A DNA stretch of 64,000 nt from NCBI GenBank assembly GCA_963674835.2, contig CAXXKC010000003.1:3596001-3660000 (forward strand), read 5' to 3'. Under the pieces are notes generated by a model. The model ran no database searches and was not told the origin of the DNA. It saw only the letters and a program-made list of their open reading frames with translations. Positions within the stretch are counted from its first letter, which is position 1. Every line of letters starts with the position of its first letter. A program made the position numbers and the translations under genes. This document shows positions 58,201-64,000 of this stretch, piece after piece. Origin of the DNA: G963674835 sp963674835. GTDB taxonomy: Bacteria > Planctomycetota > Planctomycetia > Pirellulales > Thermoguttaceae.

Positions 58201-61200
58201 TATGCCAGGCGCTTCTCGCCGGCAACTCCCTACTACGCCCTGGTGCTTGACTCCGGCGAGGTGGCCCAAGATATCGACTTCGGCAGCTTCCAAGGTTTCC
58301 AGCCCGCGGAGATTCACGGAGCGAAGTGGAATGACTTAAATGCGGACGGGGTGTGGGATGCGGGGGAGCCGGGCTTGGCGGACTGGATCATTTACCTGGA
58401 CGCCAACGGCAACGGTCAAGTCGATGTCGGTGAACGCTGGGCGAGAACCGATGCAGACGGCACCTACCGTCTCACCGACCTGGCGGCCGGCGATTACACG
58501 GTAGCCGAGGTCATTCCGGACGGCTGGGTGCAGTCCTATCCGTCGTCAAGTGGGGTTCCCGGAACGCATCAGGTGTCCCTCAGTGAAGGTCAGATCGTCG
58601 AGAACATTAATTTCGGCAACTGGCAGGCGGCGGAGATCCACGGAGCGAAGTGGAATGATTTAGACGCGGACGGGGTGTGGGATGCGGGTGAGCCGGGCCT
58701 GGCGGGCTGGACCATCTACCTCGACCAGAATGGCAACGGCGAACTCGACGACGGCGAACCGAGCACCGAAACGTTGGCGGATGACCCGGCGACCACCGAG
58801 ATCGACGAGACGGGGATGTACGCATTCATCGACCTGTTCCAGGGCGACTATATCGTGCGAGAGGTGCTTCAGGAAGGCTGGGATCAATCCTCTCCTGCTG
58901 GCGGTGCGTACGTCCTGACGCTGGCGCCTGGCGACATTCTGCTGGAGCAGGACTTCGGCAACTACCAGCTTGCCAGCATCAGCGGCCACAAGTGGAACGA
59001 TGCGGACGTGGACGGGGTTTGGGACGTGGGCGAGCTGCCACTTCCAGGCCGGACCATCTATGTCGACCTGGACAATGACGGCCAGTGGGACGATCCCGAG
59101 GAGCCGTCTGCCGTGACAGGAAGCGATGGCAGCTACACGATCGCCGGCGTGGAGCCTGGCGAATACACCATCCGCGCGGTAACGGATTCTGGCTGGTTTT
59201 CGAGCTTGCCGATTGTGGGGCCGGGCGCTGAGTTCCGCGTCAACACGACCGCGGCCGGCGACCAACAACGGCCCACAATCGCTATGGCGCCCGACGGCAG
59301 CAGCGTGATCGCCTGGCAAGGTATCATGGATGTTGCCCATAACGAGATACTTCTGCAGAGATACAGCGCCGATGGCACGCCCGTGGGCGACGAGATTCGG
59401 CACACGCCGTCGACGGGCACACCTTACGACAACCCCGCCATGGCGATGGACACGGAAGGCAACGTCAGTATTGCCTACCGGTACGGCGTGTCAGCTTACG
59501 AGTGGATTGCGATCGGTCGCTACTGGGCTGACGGCACGGAGCGCGGCGGGCTTACGGCCACGAATGTGCGAGGGGACTATTCGAGCCCGTCGGTGGCGGT
59601 CAGTCGAGACGGGAAGCTCGCTGCGGTGTGGCGGAACTCCTCGAGTGAGGTCTATGCAAGGATTTGGGACGTGGACGACACAACCTTGGCCGGACCTTTC
59701 CAAGTGGATAGCTCGGGCGCATATGCCACCGTGGCGTGGGGTCGTGACGACCAGTTCATCGTGGCGTGGCAGCAGGGTGAGGAGATCTACGCCCGCATCT
59801 ACGAGGTGGACGGCACGCCTGTTGGCGACGCCTTCCGCGTGAACACGTACACCAGCGGAGTGCAAGCTGCACCCTCGATTGCCAGCGATGGGATCGGGAA
59901 CTTCGTGGTCAGTTGGTACAGCAACGAGCAGGACGGCGAAGGGGGCGGTATTTTCGCTCGACTGTATCGTGCGGATGGAACTCCTGCTGGGGAGGAGTTC
60001 CAGGTCAACACGCACTGGGAGGGGGCTCAAATCGCCCCGTCGGTTTCGATGCAGCCGGACGGTCATTTCGTGATTGCGTGGCAGAGTCGATACCAGGATG
60101 GCGACGGATACGGCATCTACGCGCAGGCCTTCCGTCCGGACGGAGCACCCTTGGGTCGGGAGATGCAGGTCAATACGTACACCCTTGGCGATCAGTCTGA
60201 TCCGAGCGTTACGGTGAGCATGTCGGAGGAGTACGGTCTGGGCGATTTCATCGTCACCTGGCAAAGCGACGATCAGGATGGCGACGGCACGGGGATTTAT
60301 GCCAGGCGCTTCTCGCCGGCAACTCCCTACTACGCCCTGGTGCTTGACTCCGGCGAGGTGGCCCAAGATATCGACTTCGGCAGCTTCCAAGGTTTCCAGC
60401 CCGCGGAGATTCACGGAGCGAAGTGGAATGACTTAAATGCGGACGGGGTGTGGGATGCGGGGGAGCCGGGCTTGGCGGACTGGATCATTTACCTGGACGC
60501 CAACGGCAACGGTCAAGTCGATGTCGGTGAACGCTGGGCGAGAACCGATGCAGACGGCACCTACCGTCTCACCGACCTGGCGGCCGGCGATTACACGGTA
60601 GCCGAGGTCATTCCGGACGGCTGGGTGCAGTCCTATCCGTCGTCAAGTGGGGTTCCCGGAACGCATCAGGTGTCCCTCAGTGAAGGTCAGATCGTCGAGA
60701 ACATTAATTTCGGCAACTGGCAGGCGGCGGAGATCCACGGAGCGAAGTGGAATGATTTAGACGCGGACGGGGTGTGGGATGCGGGTGAGCCGGGCCTGGC
60801 GGGCTGGACCATCTACCTCGACCAGAATGGCAACGGCGAACTCGACGACGGCGAACCGAGCACCGAAACGTTGGCGGATGACCCGGCGACCACCGAGATC
60901 GACGAGACGGGGATGTACGCATTCATCGACCTGTTCCAGGGCGACTATATCGTGCGAGAGGTGCTTCAGGAAGGCTGGGATCAATCCTCTCCTGCTGGCG
61001 GTGCGTACGTCCTGACGCTGGCGCCTGGCGACATTCTGCTGGAGCAGGACTTCGGCAACTACCAGCTTGCCAGCATCAGCGGCCACAAGTGGAACGATGC
61101 GGACGTGGACGGGGTTTGGGATGCCGGCGAACCTCCCCTTGAAGGCCAGACCATCTATGTCGACCTGGACAATGACGGCCAGTGGGACGATCCCGATGAG

Positions 61201-64000
61201 CCGTCTGCCGTGACTGCCAGCGATGGCAGCTACACGATCGGCGACGTGAAGCCCGGCGAGTACACCATCCGCGCGGTAACGGATTCTGGCTGGTTTTCGA
61301 GCTTGCCGATTGTGGGGCCGGGCGCTGAGTTCCGCGTCAACACGACCGCGGCCGGCGACCAACAACGGCCCACAATCGCTATGGCGCCCGACGGCAGCAG
61401 CGTGATCGCCTGGCAAGGTATCATGGATGTTGCCCATAACGAGATACTTCTGCAGAGATACAGCGCCGATGGCACGCCCGTGGGCGACGAGATTCGGCAC
61501 ACGCCGTCGACGGGCACACCTTACGACAACCCCGCCATGGCGATGGACACGGAAGGCAACGTCAGTATTGCCTACCGGTACGGCGTGTCAGCTTACGAGT
61601 GGATTGCGATCGGTCGCTACTGGGCTGACGGCACGGAGCGCGGCGGGCTTACGGCCACGAATGTGCGAGGGGACTATTCGAGCCCGTCGGTGGCGGTCAG
61701 TCGAGACGGGAAGCTCGCTGCGGTGTGGCGGAACTCCTCGAGTGAGGTCTATGCAAGGATTTGGGACGTGGACGACACAACCTTGGCCGGACCTTTCCAA
61801 GTGGATAGCTCGGGCGCATATGCCACCGTGGCGTGGGGTCGTGACGACCAGTTCATCGTGGCGTGGCAGCAGGGTGAGGAGATCTACGCCCGCATCTACG
61901 AGGTGGACGGCACGCCTGTTGGCGACGCCTTCCGCGTGAACACGTACACCAGCGGAGTGCAAGCTGCACCCTCGATTGCCAGCGATGGGATCGGGAACTT
62001 CGTGGTCAGTTGGTACAGCAACGAGCAGGACGGCGAAGGGGGCGGTATTTTCGCTCGACTGTATCGTGCGGATGGAACTCCTGCTGGGGAGGAGTTCCAG
62101 GTCAACACGCACTGGGAGGGGGCTCAAATCGCCCCGTCGGTTTCGATGCAGCCGGACGGTCATTTCGTGATTGCGTGGCAGAGTCGATACCAGGATGGCG
62201 ACGGATACGGCATCTACGCGCAGGCCTTCCGTCCGGACGGAGCACCCTTGGGTCGGGAGATGCAGGTCAATACGTACACCCTTGGCGATCAGTCTGATCC
62301 GAGCGTTACGGTGAGCATGTCGGAGGAGTACGGTCTGGGCGATTTCATCGTCACCTGGCAAAGCGACGATCAGGATGGCGACGGCACGGGGATTTATGCC
62401 AGGCGCTTCTCGCCGGCAACTCCCTACTACGCCCTGGTGCTTGACTCCGGCGAGGTGGCCCAAGATATCGACTTCGGCAGCTTCCAAGGTTTCCAGCCCG
62501 CGGAGATTCACGGAGCGAAGTGGAATGACTTAAATGCGGACGGGGTGTGGGATGCGGGGGAGCCGGGCTTGGCGGACTGGATCATTTACCTGGACGCCAA
62601 CGGCAACGGTCAAGTCGATGTCGGTGAACGCTGGGCGAGAACCGATGCAGACGGCACCTACCGTCTCACCGACCTGGCGGCCGGCGATTACACGGTAGCC
62701 GAGGTCATTCCGGACGGCTGGGTGCAGTCCTATCCGTCGTCAAGTGGGGTTCCCGGAACGCATCAGGTGTCCCTCAGTGAAGGTCAGATCGTCGAGAACA
62801 TTAATTTCGGCAACTGGCAGGCGGCGGAGATCCACGGAGCGAAGTGGAATGATTTAGACGCGGACGGGGTGTGGGATGCGGGTGAGCCGGGCCTGGCGGG
62901 CTGGACCATCTACCTCGACCAGAATGGCAACGGCGAACTCGACGACGGCGAACCGAGCACCGAAACGTTGGCGGATGACCCGGCGACCACCGAGATCGAC
63001 GAGACGGGGATGTACGCATTCATCGACCTGTTCCAGGGCGACTATATCGTGCGAGAGGTGCTTCAGGAAGGCTGGGATCAATCCTCTCCTGCTGGCGGTG
63101 CGTACGTCCTGACGCTGGCGCCTGGCGACATTCTGCTGGAGCAGGACTTCGGCAACTACCAGCTTGCCAGCATCAGCGGCCACAAGTGGAACGATGCGGA
63201 CGTGGACGGGGTTTGGGATGCCGGCGAACCTCCCCTTGAAGGCCAGACCATCTATGTCGACCTGGACAATGACGGCCAGTGGGACGATCCCGATGAGCCG
63301 TCTGCCGTGACTGCCAGCGATGGCAGCTACACGATCGGCGACGTGAAGCCCGGCGAGTACACCATCCGCGCGGTAACGGATTCTGGCTGGTTTTCGAGCT
63401 TGCCGATTGTGGGGCCGGGCGCTGAGTTCCGCGTCAACACGACCGCGGCCGGCGACCAACAACGGCCCACAATCGCTATGGCGCCCGACGGCAGCAGCGT
63501 GATCGCCTGGCAAGGTATCATGGATGTTGCCCATAACGAGATACTTCTGCAGAGATACAGCGCCGATGGCACGCCCGTGGGCGACGAGATTCGGCACACG
63601 CCGTCGACGGGCACACCTTACGACAACCCCGCCATGGCGATGGACACGGAAGGCAACGTCAGTATTGCCTACCGGTACGGCGTGTCAGCTTACGAGTGGA
63701 TTGCGATCGGTCGCTACTGGGCTGACGGCACGGAGCGCGGCGGGCTTACGGCCACGAATGTGCGAGGGGACTATTCGAGCCCGTCGGTGGCGGTCAGTCG
63801 AGACGGGAAGCTCGCTGCGGTGTGGCGGAACTCCTCGAGTGAGGTCTATGCAAGGATTTGGGACGTGGACGACACAACCTTGGCCGGACCTTTCCAAGTG
63901 GATAGCTCGGGCGCATATGCCACCGTGGCGTGGGGTCGTGACGACCAGTTCATCGTGGCGTGGCAGCAGGGTGAGGAGATCTACGCCCGCATCTACGAGG
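49207..64000 (+). CDS. Giant multi-propeller surface protein (partial, runs off the window)
   Basis: One open frame of at least 4,931 codons, start at 49207. Residues 1-53 have the basic leader and LRVEELEDRRLLS motif of planctomycete exported proteins. Order: a jelly-roll-like region (to about 49860), a Big_5-type Ig domain, a GEVED domain (50224-50755, GWIDYNNNGLFD), six FG-GAP repeats, a second GEVED domain (51964-52494), an FN3-like domain (52495-52790), a LamG-like region (52850-53400), Ig-like domains, a seven-bladed delta-60 propeller (54091-55310), two more Ig-like domains, and from 56212 four 699-residue tandem units of SdrD-B-like domains plus a propeller. No membrane anchor is seen in the window. 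Probably a very long adhesin or cell-surface fibre; function inferred. Confidence 0.92.
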   Translation, partial: MSRKSATAGRKRHRCLRSRSRQSAWLGGATLPTATRARSLRVEELEDRRLLSSVIFSETLDSDPGWTCQGQWAFGDPAGLGGTYYGNPDPGTGYTGSNVYGVNLSGNYSTSSGGPYYLTTAAINCSGYEDVNLKFWRWLNTDRPGLVPATVQVSNSGYAWKSVYSNTSSVTDNAWSQVTYDISTVADGQSTVYVRWGYRVFPSAYAYSGWNIDDVSLEGTDIWPPTVDSYTPADNATGVAISSNLVIDFSENVQKGTTGSILIKKTSDDSTVETIAVTDARVTISGDAATINPTSDLSAGTGYYVQVTSGAFEDLAGNDWTGVSGTTTWNFSTSGVANTDCGDAPDTAIGTGAGNYNTLSSDNGPSHVIVAGLYMGASVDDDDGTLQNAAADADDVNHALPDDEDGLNYPLGDLTLTIGAQPAVNVIVTNLTGSTATLFGWIDYNNNGLFDNVTERAQAPVANGTTGEIVTLTFPTVPEGFTGTTYARFRLSTDAAAANATGAALNGEVEDYVVTITTPASGSVAGTMKIASDIGGGPTLSSYSYFGSSVSTVGDLDSDGVTDLVVGAEGVADWRGALYVLLMNVDGTVKSLQEIGTGLSGEPILSSNDWFGSSVTSLGDLNGDGVTDLVVGADGDTTGGSYASHRGAVYVLMMNSDGTVMSSQKIASGTGGGPILADYDYFGSSVTALGDLDSDGVTDLAVGAEEDATAGPRRGAVYVLFMNPDGTAKSLQKIASGVGGGPTLSNYSYFGSSVSAMGDLDGDGITDLAVGARGDGTGGSLHVLFLNANGTVKSSQKIASGMNGAPTLASGDLFGTSITSPGDLDGDGITDLVVGARGDDSDRGALHVLLMNSDGTVKSTQKIASGISGGPTLNNRDDFGSSVTSLGDLNGDGLTDLAVGARGDDYDCGALHVLFLASFFDFGDAPDTAASSGTGNYNTLSTDNGPRHTIVAGLYMGASVDGDSGTLQNAAASADDNSGTDDEDGLSDPASDLTVTVGAQPTVDVTITNTTGATATLFGWIDYNNDGLFDNATERAQAAVATGTEGGTVTLTFPTVPTGFLGTTYARFRLSTDAAAADATGAASDGEVEDYVATIIELAPPMLAAEPATTLGTENTIAWSGVADADAYYVECDNDFDFTSVEATSGWIAATEYTFTGLTPQETYYYRVKARLVTAPGTTDSWMQTNQSQFEAVENDLANVDTISSPGDVRLAIGPSVLFRDGFEDGNYDGWEDGEDSVERGVTDMVAAEGNYSFVISGGNNSHFEGVSHTLSSLMPDRIDFSVFSVDSSAADGYFVVGVGPQVSQTAVFFYLGSDGKMHLNNGTVAPIYNAFQWYDISFIFDWGTKTFDWYVNDTLIEDDLPFRSTSVNWLDYVYLYNFNYSAACWDGITFSGAGYLTAGAIASETLSPDPFSNWNALTFSATAPAGTSLTVDLLDGSGALLAEDVGSGADLGALGITDTSIRLLANLSTTNPGVTPALHDWSVSWQATAPTYLESDWSDFEFSTQIAPSTAPDAVDLVATSDTGVDSSDDLTRLDNSTSETRLEFSVAGTVTGATVTVYADGTAIGSAVASGTTTTVTTDGTYRLSDGLHSFTARQVEPGKALSDQSAALAVTIDTQAPFVPNYAGELDFGFGGGGIVITDVSGSYPAYAKAVAIQEDGRTIVAGYAEGGFGSSYDFLIVRYNADGTLDSSFGSGGKVITDFGGDSDEAHAVIVQPDGKIVAAGYVHLPGYDHKFALVRYEADGTLDTEFGDNGVAGIDIELGGCFSALAVQADGKLLAAGYTTRSITPVWNDDFVLVRYNTDGSLDTDFGIDGIVMTDFYGLSDKASALAIQADGCIIVAGHANNNSSEFAFARYNPDGNLDSSFGDNGRRAFSVAHGSAAVSDLAIQQDGKIVAVGDAYFGSPYSWAQDFVVARLTSDGSLDSTLDGDYPIIGPGFVHADFGAMEYARGVAIQSDGRIVVAGYTVWSGTARLAMARYNTDGSLDTSFSDDGMLSTPIGTEDVETSAMVQLPDGRLLVVGSYGNTDFVVARYAGREAAPDLMDSSDSGQSDQDNVTTDITPSFSLQLFEAPYFRFYYDGSKISGDFETGTSYTLPPQADGTHDYTFFAVDAAGNQSTESVALSVTIDTAAPVVTVTSLTANDSTPVLTGTVSDGLFQVVVNGKTYTSGDGNLSVTGTDWTLQLPLEDVLDEGTYEVAASATDLAGNTGTDSTADELVIDITAPLSTIRFPGHGESYSVTSWEDAISGEASDDRSGLDRVEISIQQGAGNFWDGDGFYSANEYLLTAAGTTSWSLAFARGNFPADGDYTVYVQATDMAGNVQDSTVMFMFDNTVEIHGAKWNDLDADGVWDAGEPALADWIIYLDANGNGQVDVGERWARTDADGTYRLTDLAAGDYTVAEVVPDGWVQSYPSSGAVPGTHQVSLSEGQIVEDVDFGNWQAAEIHGAKWNDLDADGVWDAGEPGLAGWTIYLDQNGNGELDDGEPSTETLADDPATTEIDETGMYAFIDLFQGDYIVREVLQEGWDQSSPAGGAYVLTLAPGDILLEQDFGNYQLASISGHKWNDADVDGVWDVGELPLPGRTIYVDLDNDGQWDDPEEPSAVTGSDGSYTIAGVEPGEYTIRAVTDSGWFSSLPIVGPGAEFRVNTTAAGDQQRPTIAMAPDGSSVIAWQGIMDVAHNEILLQRYSADGTPVGDEIRHTPSTGTPYDNPAMAMDTEGNVSIAYRYGVSAYEWIAIGRYWADGTERGGLTATNVRGDYSSPSVAVSRDGKLAAVWRNSSSEVYARIWDVDDTTLAGPFQVDSSGAYATVAWGRDDQFIVAWQQGEEIYARIYEVDGTPVGDAFRVNTYTSGVQAAPSIASDGIGNFVVSWYSNEQDGEGGGIFARLYRADGTPAGEEFQVNTHWEGAQIAPSVSMQPDGHFVIAWQSRYQDGDGYGIYAQAFRPDGAPLGREMQVNTYTLGDQSDPSVTVSMSEEYGLGDFIVTWQSDDQDGDGTGIYARRFSPATPYYALVLDSGEVAQDIDFGSFQGFQPAEIHGAKWNDLNADGVWDAGEPGLADWIIYLDANGNGQVDVGERWARTDADGTYRLTDLAAGDYTVAEVIPDGWVQSYPSSSGVPGTHQVSLSEGQIVENINFGNWQAAEIHGAKWNDLDADGVWDAGEPGLAGWTIYLDQNGNGELDDGEPSTETLADDPATTEIDETGMYAFIDLFQGDYIVREVLQEGWDQSSPAGGAYVLTLAPGDILLEQDFGNYQLASISGHKWNDADVDGVWDVGELPLPGRTIYVDLDNDGQWDDPEEPSAVTGSDGSYTIAGVEPGEYTIRAVTDSGWFSSLPIVGPGAEFRVNTTAAGDQQRPTIAMAPDGSSVIAWQGIMDVAHNEILLQRYSADGTPVGDEIRHTPSTGTPYDNPAMAMDTEGNVSIAYRYGVSAYEWIAIGRYWADGTERGGLTATNVRGDYSSPSVAVSRDGKLAAVWRNSSSEVYARIWDVDDTTLAGPFQVDSSGAYATVAWGRDDQFIVAWQQGEEIYARIYEVDGTPVGDAFRVNTYTSGVQAAPSIASDGIGNFVVSWYSNEQDGEGGGIFARLYRADGTPAGEEFQVNTHWEGAQIAPSVSMQPDGHFVIAWQSRYQDGDGYGIYAQAFRPDGAPLGREMQVNTYTLGDQSDPSVTVSMSEEYGLGDFIVTWQSDDQDGDGTGIYARRFSPATPYYALVLDSGEVAQDIDFGSFQGFQPAEIHGAKWNDLNADGVWDAGEPGLADWIIYLDANGNGQVDVGERWARTDADGTYRLTDLAAGDYTVAEVIPDGWVQSYPSSSGVPGTHQVSLSEGQIVENINFGNWQAAEIHGAKWNDLDADGVWDAGEPGLAGWTIYLDQNGNGELDDGEPSTETLADDPATTEIDETGMYAFIDLFQGDYIVREVLQEGWDQSSPAGGAYVLTLAPGDILLEQDFGNYQLASISGHKWNDADVDGVWDAGEPPLEGQTIYVDLDNDGQWDDPDEPSAVTASDGSYTIGDVKPGEYTIRAVTDSGWFSSLPIVGPGAEFRVNTTAAGDQQRPTIAMAPDGSSVIAWQGIMDVAHNEILLQRYSADGTPVGDEIRHTPSTGTPYDNPAMAMDTEGNVSIAYRYGVSAYEWIAIGRYWADGTERGGLTATNVRGDYSSPSVAVSRDGKLAAVWRNSSSEVYARIWDVDDTTLAGPFQVDSSGAYATVAWGRDDQFIVAWQQGEEIYARIYEVDGTPVGDAFRVNTYTSGVQAAPSIASDGIGNFVVSWYSNEQDGEGGGIFARLYRADGTPAGEEFQVNTHWEGAQIAPSVSMQPDGHFVIAWQSRYQDGDGYGIYAQAFRPDGAPLGREMQVNTYTLGDQSDPSVTVSMSEEYGLGDFIVTWQSDDQDGDGTGIYARRFSPATPYYALVLDSGEVAQDIDFGSFQGFQPAEIHGAKWNDLNADGVWDAGEPGLADWIIYLDANGNGQVDVGERWARTDADGTYRLTDLAAGDYTVAEVIPDGWVQSYPSSSGVPGTHQVSLSEGQIVENINFGNWQAAEIHGAKWNDLDADGVWDAGEPGLAGWTIYLDQNGNGELDDGEPSTETLADDPATTEIDETGMYAFIDLFQGDYIVREVLQEGWDQSSPAGGAYVLTLAPGDILLEQDFGNYQLASISGHKWNDADVDGVWDAGEPPLEGQTIYVDLDNDGQWDDPDEPSAVTASDGSYTIGDVKPGEYTIRAVTDSGWFSSLPIVGPGAEFRVNTTAAGDQQRPTIAMAPDGSSVIAWQGIMDVAHNEILLQRYSADGTPVGDEIRHTPSTGTPYDNPAMAMDTEGNVSIAYRYGVSAYEWIAIGRYWADGTERGGLTATNVRGDYSSPSVAVSRDGKLAAVWRNSSSEVYARIWDVDDTTLAGPFQVDSSGAYATVAWGRDDQFIVAWQQGEEIYARIYE
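50797..51955 (+). repeat. Six FG-GAP (integrin-like) repeats within the giant protein
   Basis: Each repeat has GGGPTLxxYxYFGSSV then a GDLDSDGVTDLVVGAxG motif with the calcium-binding DxDxDG loop. Six copies, at about 190-base spacing. They would form part of a propeller like the integrin alpha head. Confidence 0.9.
54091..55310 (+). repeat. Seven delta-60 repeats within the giant protein
   Basis: Seven copies of a xDGKIVAAGY / RYxxDGSLDxxFG pattern (GRTIVAGY, GKIVAAGY, GKLLAAGY, GCIIVAGH, GKIVAVGD, GRIVVAGY, GRLLVVGS), the delta-60 family, expected to form a seven-bladed propeller. Confidence 0.9.
56212..58308 (+). repeat. Tandem unit R1 (2,097 bases, 699 codons)
   Basis: Contains SdrD-B-like blocks a (56212-56535), b (56536-56877) and c (56878-57132), then a seven-bladed propeller (57133-58218) and a tail (58219-58308) that supplies the last strand of block c. 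R1 differs from later units in block a (ADW, AEVVPDG) and carries variant A in block c. Confidence 0.95.
58309..60405 (+). repeat. Tandem unit R2 (2,097 bases, 699 codons)
   Basis: Same layout as R1. Block a carries the later-unit form (NADGVWDAGEPGLADW, AEVIPDG) while block c carries variant A like R1 (DVGELPLPG, GSDGSYTIAGVEPG). Confidence 0.95.
60406..62502 (+). repeat. Tandem unit R3 (2,097 bases, 699 codons)
   Basis: Same layout. Block c carries variant B (DAGEPPLEG, ASDGSYTIGDVKPG) over about 150 bases (61120-61265); the remaining sequence appears identical to R2 on visual inspection. Confidence 0.95.
62503..64000 (+). repeat. Tandem unit R4 (partial)
   Basis: First 1,498 bases of another unit, cut by the window end. 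Same variants as R3 throughout what is visible. Confidence 0.95.

Noticed and set aside
57394..62511. Repeated 307-residue and 247-residue minus-strand frames in the giant gene
   Set aside because: They recur only because the DNA repeats; they lie wholly antisense to a clear domain protein and show no family motif.
56212..64000. CRISPR-like repetition
   Set aside because: Unit length of 2,097 bases, no spacers, and the repeats are coding.

Overview
The window looks like part of a planctomycete chromosome, probably Pirellulales-like; this is inferred from gene content, not from a marker gene. Supporting signs are a DUF1080 protein, a secreted sugar isomerase-like TIM barrel, a Tat-exported Gfo/Idh/MocA oxidoreductase, a sulfatase relic, and a giant surface protein starting with the LEDRRLLS motif typical of planctomycete exported proteins. 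The DNA is GC-rich and most strands carry long antisense shadow frames, which are left out.

Layout. 0-6 kb: secreted carbohydrate-active proteins (DUF1080, heparinase II/III-like lyase, TIM barrel). 6.6-13.1 kb: an AraC regulator divergent from a six-gene catabolic operon (two metallo-beta-lactamase-fold hydrolases, cupin, SMP-30 lactonase, FAH-family hydrolase, carboxymuconolactone decarboxylase family), with decayed gene pieces between genes. 13.3-19.6 kb: a serine recombinase, a PAS/amidase/phytoene-desaturase-like operon and a Gfo/Idh/MocA oxidoreductase. 20.4-24 kb: an NtrC-type two-component system with an overlapping methyltransferase gene. 24.4-34.3 kb: an NDxY-repeat secreted protein, a CsrA-receiver fusion, a TFIIB-type zinc ribbon protein, a P-type ATPase, an HtrA-like protease, a cytochrome b561-type gene split by an IS, and an HMA-like protein. 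34.6-39.9 kb: an MBOAT/AlgJ-like O-acetylation pair coupled to a SUMF1 lipoprotein gene that is split by an IS630-type element. 40.4-45 kb: ApbE, an FMN-binding protein and a NapH-NapG-like polyferredoxin, a flavin-based electron-transfer module facing the outside of the membrane. 45-49 kb: a scar region with an integrase relic, a tRNA-Ser fragment acting as an attachment site, an intact IS1182-like element and an IS66/IS5 chimeric relic. 49.2 kb to the end: one open frame of at least 4,931 codons, a giant surface protein that runs off the window.

The strongest novelty candidates are: (1) the CsrA-receiver fusion, which joins an RNA-binding translational regulator to a phosphoacceptor domain; (2) the giant protein, whose 699-residue near-identical repeats each hold three SdrD-B-like domains, the third apparently with a seven-bladed propeller inserted before its last strand; (3) the flavinylation/polyferredoxin operon with an internal Tat-like motif; (4) the uncharacterised AraC-controlled catabolic operon. 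Two IS insertions can be undone on paper to the base, restoring intact reading frames, so they are probably recent.
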